Shown: one piece after another, positions 32,862 to 36,752 of the stretch
Layout of the letters: every line of letters starts with the position of its first letter
Position numbering within the stretch: position 1 is the stretch's first letter
DNA from: Planctomycetota bacterium
GTDB lineage: Bacteria > Planctomycetota > Phycisphaerae > Phycisphaerales > SM1A02
Assembly (NCBI GenBank): GCA_022560875.1
Contig: JADFSH010000023.1
Span: 1-36,752, forward strand
Direction of reading: 5' to 3'
DNA length: 36,752 nucleotides
The notes under the pieces: generated by a model
Databases searched by the model: none
Seen by the model: the letters and a program-made list of their open reading frames with translations, nothing else
What the model was told of the DNA's origin: nothing
Translations under genes and position numbers: made by a program

Positions 32862-33854
32862 ATGTCAGCGAATATTCTCATCTTCATCGAGCAGCGATCA
32901 GGACGGATCGTTCCCGCTTCCAGACAGATCTTTGCCGTTGCTCAAGAGTTGTCCCTTAAAACCGGCGGCAAGATACATGCAGTGATTGCGGGCGAGGGTA
33001 TCGGTAATCTTACCGATGAGATCACTCCACTCCAACCTGATTCCATCCACGTCGCGGATCACCCCGAGTTGCGCTTCTATCGGGCGCAGCCTTATGCACA
33101 AGCTCTGTGCGCTGCGATAAAAACTTCTGAAGCGCAGACCATACTCTTTGCCACGACTTCGCTCAGCCGCGATCTCGCCCCGCGTCTCGCGGCGAGGTTG
33201 AAAGCGGCCATCGCCACGGACTGTCTCGAAGTTTCCACTGAGAATGGCGAGCTTCGCATCAGAAGGCCCATGTACTGCGCCAAGTGCGTCGGTACATTCT
33301 CCCTTGCGACGGATCGTGTGCAGATCCTGACCATTCGCCCCAACGCCTATCCCACGCCGGTGCCGCAAGCGGGCACGTCAGCGACGATTCAGAGTCTTGA
33401 TGTGGCCTTCAGCGATCACGACCTGGCCCTGAAGGTGGTCGATGTCGTCAGCACCAGCGAGGGAGTCAGGGATGTCACCGAGGCGGACATCATCGTATCC
33501 GGAGGGCGTTCGCTTCAATCGAAAGAAAATTTCTCCATGCTCTATGAAATGGCGGAAACGCTCGGCGCGGCGGTGGGAGCCTCACGAGCGGCGGTCGATG
33601 CGGGCTTTCAGCCCCCCAGTCGTCAGGTCGGGCTGACCGGTAAAATTGTTTCTCCCCGATTGTATCTGGCATTCGGCATTGACGGCGCGATTCAACACCT
33701 GGCCGGGATGCGGGGAAGCAAGGTCATCGTCGCAATCAACACCAAGGCCGAAGCGCCGATTTTCAGCGTAGCGACATATGGTTGCGTGGCGGACCTTTTC
33801 ACCTTGGCTCCGTTGCTGACCGAGGAATTCCGCAATTTAAACGGCTCGAACTGA
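32862..33854 (+). CDS. etfA: electron transfer flavoprotein alpha subunit
   Basis: A protein of 330 residues. The N-terminal domain (1-about 190) begins ANILIFIEQRSGRIVPAS. The C-terminal FAD-binding domain carries IIVSGGRSLQSKENF, GASRAAVDAGFQPPSRQVG, LTGKIVSPRLYLAFGIDG, AIQHLAGMRGSKVIVAIN and EAPIFSVATYGCVADLF, so the flavin site looks complete. It forms a heterodimer with EtfB, encoded 2 bp upstream. Family length and motifs are normal. Confidence 0.96.
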   Translation: MSANILIFIEQRSGRIVPASRQIFAVAQELSLKTGGKIHAVIAGEGIGNLTDEITPLQPDSIHVADHPELRFYRAQPYAQALCAAIKTSEAQTILFATTSLSRDLAPRLAARLKAAIATDCLEVSTENGELRIRRPMYCAKCVGTFSLATDRVQILTIRPNAYPTPVPQAGTSATIQSLDVAFSDHDLALKVVDVVSTSEGVRDVTEADIIVSGGRSLQSKENFSMLYEMAETLGAAVGASRAAVDAGFQPPSRQVGLTGKIVSPRLYLAFGIDGAIQHLAGMRGSKVIVAINTKAEAPIFSVATYGCVADLFTLAPLLTEEFRNLNGSN

Positions 33855-33938
33855 ACACCCAGTAACCAACTTAAATCGAGTACAATGCAGCTCCTCCCAC
33901 GCTGAGTCATCGGCAAGGGAAGCGAAAGGCCCCGGTCG

Positions 33939-35951
33939 ATGAATCCGCTTGTCATGGCGTTGCTTCTTGTTGCCGCCCTTGGTGTTTTTGGGGTTTCGAT
34001 CCGGGGTCGGTGGAAGTTGCTGCATCTTTCCGGGGAGCGCCCACATATCGACCGCATCGGAGAGCGATTCCGCCTGACGCTGAAATACGCACTGGGCCAG
34101 AAGCGACTCACTCGCTACAAATTCGCGGGACTCGCCCACAAGGCGATCTTCTTCGGTTTTCTTATGCTGCTGCTGCGGACGTTGATCCTCTTCGCCCGTG
34201 GCTTTACTGACGATCCGAAATTCGGGTATTGGATCTTTGATTCAGGCGATCTGCTGGGCAATTTTTACGGCCTCATCAAGGATATCTACATCGTGCTCGT
34301 CATCACGGGGGTAGTGGTCTTTCTGCATTACCGCCTTGTCATCAAGCCCAAGCGCATGACCCTCAGCGGCGAGGGGGTGCTGATCCTCGCGATCATTCTC
34401 GTGATGCTGCTCGCGGATGTGCTGTACGAAGGGGCGGGGCTCGTATTGGCATCGAGAGATGCTGCGGGATTACATTTCAGCATCTGGGAGCCGCTGGGTT
34501 CCTTACTCATTCCATTTCTCGAATCTGCACCAGACGGCACACTCGTATTCCTCTACCACCTCGGATTCTGGACCCACGTCACACTGGTTCTGATATTTCT
34601 CAACCTGCTCCCTCACACCAAGCATTTTCACATCATCACCGCGATCCCCAACATTTTTATGCAAGAGCTCGAGCCTGCCGGGAAACTCAAGCCCATCGAG
34701 GATATTGAGGGGCGCATCGAGCGCGAGGAAACCCTGGGCATCCGCAGGATCGATCAGTTCTCCTTCAACGCCATCCTCGATTTCTATTCCTGCACCGAGT
34801 GCGGCAGATGCACCGACCAGTGCCCCGCCGCCCGCACCGGCAAGCTGCTCTCGCCCAAGAAGCTCACCATCGACCTGCGGGATCATCTCTACGCCAACCA
34901 ATCCGGACTGATAAAAGCCAACGGAGATAAATCAGCAGCGATTGATGATCTCGTACCTGCGGTCATCGATACCGAGGCGTTGTGGGCATGCACGACCTGC
35001 GGGGCATGCGAACAGGAATGCCCGCTGCATATCAGCTTCGTGGACAAGATCGTGGACTTGCGCCGCTATCTCGTCCAGGAAAAGGGTGAGTGTTCATCGA
35101 CGCTTCAGGAGACGTTTTCAAGCATGGAAGCGACGGGCAGCCCCTATGGCGTGGGGTCCGATGAACGTATGAACTGGGCGGCGGGATTGGATGTTCCTCT
35201 GCGCAGCGAGACTGAAGACGTGGACATTCTCTTCTGGGTCGGCTGCGCCCCCGCCACCGACGAACGGGCGAAAAGCATCGCCCAGGCCATGGCCCGGCTC
35301 CTGAATCTCGCGGGCGTGAAGTGGGCGGTGCTGGGGCCGGAGGAGAGCTGCACCGGCGACGTGGCGCGTCGGGCGGGCAACGAATATCTCTTCCAGGCCA
35401 TGGCGGGAGCAAACATCGAAACCCTCAACGGTTACCACACGAAAAAAATCCTCACCGTCTGCCCCCACTGCTTCAACACCCTCCAACACGAATACCCGGA
35501 CTTTGGAGGCAAGTACGAGGTCATCCACCACACCGAGTACCTGGCGAAACTCATGTCAGAGGGAAAGCTCACCCCGACCCACGAAGTCAACACCACTATC
35601 GTCTACCACGATTCGTGCTACCTCGGTCGCCTCAATGGCATCTACGATTCCCCGCGCAAAATCCTCGCTTCGATTCCGGGGGTTACCCTCGTTGAAGCAA
35701 CCGCCTCGCGCGACCGGGGCATGTGCTGCGGGGCGGGGGGTGGACAGATGTTCAAGGAAGATGAGCCGGGCGATGAGCGGATCAACTTCGCCCGGGCCGA
35801 TCAGCTTCTGGAAACCGGCGCCGACACCATCTCCTCCGCCTGCCCCTTCTGCATGCGCATGCTCACCGACGCGCTGAACACCAGGCAGCATATCGACATC
35901 GCTCAACTCGACATCGCCGAGGTGCTCTTGAAATCCGTCACCGGGGCGTGA
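33939..35951 (+). CDS. membrane Fe-S oxidoreductase, ETF:menaquinone oxidoreductase type
   Basis: A protein of 670 residues. The first 235 hold about six membrane helices of a NarI-like cytochrome b region with candidate heme His (H67, H130, H207, H213). Two [4Fe-4S] ferredoxin motifs follow: CTECGRCTDQC (C285, 288, 291, 295) and CTTCGACEQEC (C351, 354, 357, 361). Two HdrD-type CCG domains follow: C436, C471, C508 and C511 (EESCTGD, CPHC), and C560, C596-C597, C635 and C638 (MCCGAGGGQMF, CPFC). This architecture next to etfBA is that of the DUF224-type ETF:quinone oxidoreductase known from anaerobes. It should pass ETF electrons to membrane quinone. Good ribosome site (AAAGG, 9 bp). Confidence 0.92.
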   Translation: MNPLVMALLLVAALGVFGVSIRGRWKLLHLSGERPHIDRIGERFRLTLKYALGQKRLTRYKFAGLAHKAIFFGFLMLLLRTLILFARGFTDDPKFGYWIFDSGDLLGNFYGLIKDIYIVLVITGVVVFLHYRLVIKPKRMTLSGEGVLILAIILVMLLADVLYEGAGLVLASRDAAGLHFSIWEPLGSLLIPFLESAPDGTLVFLYHLGFWTHVTLVLIFLNLLPHTKHFHIITAIPNIFMQELEPAGKLKPIEDIEGRIEREETLGIRRIDQFSFNAILDFYSCTECGRCTDQCPAARTGKLLSPKKLTIDLRDHLYANQSGLIKANGDKSAAIDDLVPAVIDTEALWACTTCGACEQECPLHISFVDKIVDLRRYLVQEKGECSSTLQETFSSMEATGSPYGVGSDERMNWAAGLDVPLRSETEDVDILFWVGCAPATDERAKSIAQAMARLLNLAGVKWAVLGPEESCTGDVARRAGNEYLFQAMAGANIETLNGYHTKKILTVCPHCFNTLQHEYPDFGGKYEVIHHTEYLAKLMSEGKLTPTHEVNTTIVYHDSCYLGRLNGIYDSPRKILASIPGVTLVEATASRDRGMCCGAGGGQMFKEDEPGDERINFARADQLLETGADTISSACPFCMRMLTDALNTRQHIDIAQLDIAEVLLKSVTGA

Positions 35952-36748
35952 TACGAGCCGCTCCGCTCGCTGAATCTCAGAAATCGCTCCAAGGTCGGCC
36001 AGAATTCGTCCAGCCAGTGGCAGCTCGCTTTGTAAACACCGAACTCAAACTCATCCCTCCAGAACTGCCGCCAGGCGACATCGCGCCAAGCGCGGTAGTC
36101 GTCCTTCGCCTCATGCAACTGCGGCTCGGGCCCCAGCGCGGGCAGTCCCAGCTCCCGGTTGCCGTGCATGAGGGGCATTTCCGTCTCCGGTCCCGCGTGC
36201 AGCGTGTGCAGATACCTCAGACGCTCCATGGATTTGTCGAAGTACACCAGCATGCCCACAATCACACCGTCATCGACGAACTTCTCCTTGGCGGGGAAAA
36301 CCGCCGCGACGTAGCGCTGATCGAGGTGAACCAATATGCACGGCACAGCATCCAACTCGATGCCCGCCTGACCGACCCAGGCTGTTTCCTGTTTCCAGGC
36401 GTGGCTTCGGGTGATCGCCTCGGCGATATAGCGCACTTCCAACGGCGTTTTGATTTCCTGCTCACACACTGGCCCCTCCCCGCGATACGGCTCGTCCCGC
36501 TTGCCATCAAAGAACGGACTTCCCCATTGGCAGCCGTCACATCGACAGCAGAAATACAGCCGCACAAGGGCCCAGTGAAAGTTGTCGCGCCAGCGCCGGC
36601 TCGCCTCGGCCCGACCCAGGGTGAGGCGATCCTCTTCAAATTGCATCCACAGCGCTCGCCGGTGTCCGGCAAAACGCTGTTCGGCAAGCTCGCCATTCAC
36701 GCCCTCCTGCGCCCGGGGTCGGACTGGACATTGATCCCGACGCTTCAT
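35903..36748 (-). CDS. hypothetical protein, unrecognised
   Basis: A 281-residue frame reaching almost to the window edge, so the start may be upstream or internal. I do not recognise a family. Visible traits: a cysteine cluster (YFCCRCDGCQWG), many Trp and aromatic residues, and a continuous protein-like middle part (EVRYIAEAITRSHAWK, VVGMLVYFDKSMERLRYLHTLH-like stretch). No signal peptide or membrane helix is evident. Its last 49 bp overlap the convergent end of the Fe-S oxidoreductase gene, so the final residues come from antisense of that gene. Confidence 0.6.
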   Translation of the reverse strand: MKRRDQCPVRPRAQEGVNGELAEQRFAGHRRALWMQFEEDRLTLGRAEASRRWRDNFHWALVRLYFCCRCDGCQWGSPFFDGKRDEPYRGEGPVCEQEIKTPLEVRYIAEAITRSHAWKQETAWVGQAGIELDAVPCILVHLDQRYVAAVFPAKEKFVDDGVIVGMLVYFDKSMERLRYLHTLHAGPETEMPLMHGNRELGLPALGPEPQLHEAKDDYRAWRDVAWRQFWRDEFEFGVYKASCHWLDEFWPTLERFLRFSERSGSYHAPVTDFKSTSAMSS

Positions 36749-36752
36749 CTCG

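Noticed and set aside
1-36752. CRISPR array or rRNA genes
   Set aside because: No regularly spaced direct repeats and no rRNA-like stretches were seen on reading through the window.

Overview
The window is a moderately GC-rich bacterial segment that reads like a Planctomycetota-type genome. This is an inference from content: many periplasmic multidomain c-type cytochromes, a protein resembling the hydrazine-synthase alpha subunit, FG-GAP/ASPIC and YVTN propeller proteins, a cupredoxin/carboxypeptidase-regulatory fusion, sigma-54 regulation and a solo DDE integrase-type transposase. No rRNA and no intact tRNA was seen.

Layout. (1) 1-3571 (+): 3' part of a HEAT-repeat membrane-anchored protein, then a thioredoxin-fold lipoprotein (DUF255/SSP411 family) fused to a DsbD-alpha-like domain. 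(2) 3572-5223: a solo transposase flanked by about 300 bp of apparently gene-free DNA on each side. (3) 5224-7925 (-): a PAS-GAF histidine kinase overlapping a NarL-type response regulator. (4) 8506-18949 (+), divergent from that kinase: seven tightly packed genes, with an 11-bp overlap, one 28-bp gap and four ATGA junctions. They encode a hydrazine-synthase-alpha-like cytochrome, an FG-GAP/ASPIC protein, a YVTN propeller plus diheme MauG/CcP-like protein, a standalone propeller, a Rid-family protein lacking the RidA arginine, a tandem-duplicated periplasmic binding protein and a feedback-type DAHP synthase. This is the most unusual block.

(5) 19014-25913 (-): an electron-transfer operon. In transcription order it encodes a degenerate receiver protein, a cytochrome oxidase subunit III with a c-type cytochrome domain inserted between two transmembrane helices, a diheme lipoprotein cytochrome, a cupredoxin-like protein, an outer-membrane porin, a small cytochrome lipoprotein and a membrane-anchored diheme cytochrome carrying an ethylbenzene-dehydrogenase-type heme-b domain. 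No catalytic oxidase or molybdoenzyme subunit is in the window. Upstream, on the same strand, lie a sigma-54 activator and its membrane histidine kinase (26279-29693). The gap between regulator and operon holds a good -24/-12 promoter candidate and four copies of a TGTGACA-type motif spaced about 50-60 bp apart, so this two-component system very probably controls the operon.

(6) 29694-30273: a gene-poor junction with decayed pieces (an IS3 orfA-like start and a tRNA-Lys-like 3' fragment). (7) 30274-31868 (-): mocA-like and xdhC-like maturation genes for a molybdenum hydroxylase that is not in the window. (8) 32068-35951 (+): etfB, etfA and a membrane Fe-S oxidoreductase, together an ETF-to-quinone route. 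(9) 35903-36748 (-): an unrecognised protein whose 3' end overlaps that oxidoreductase gene.
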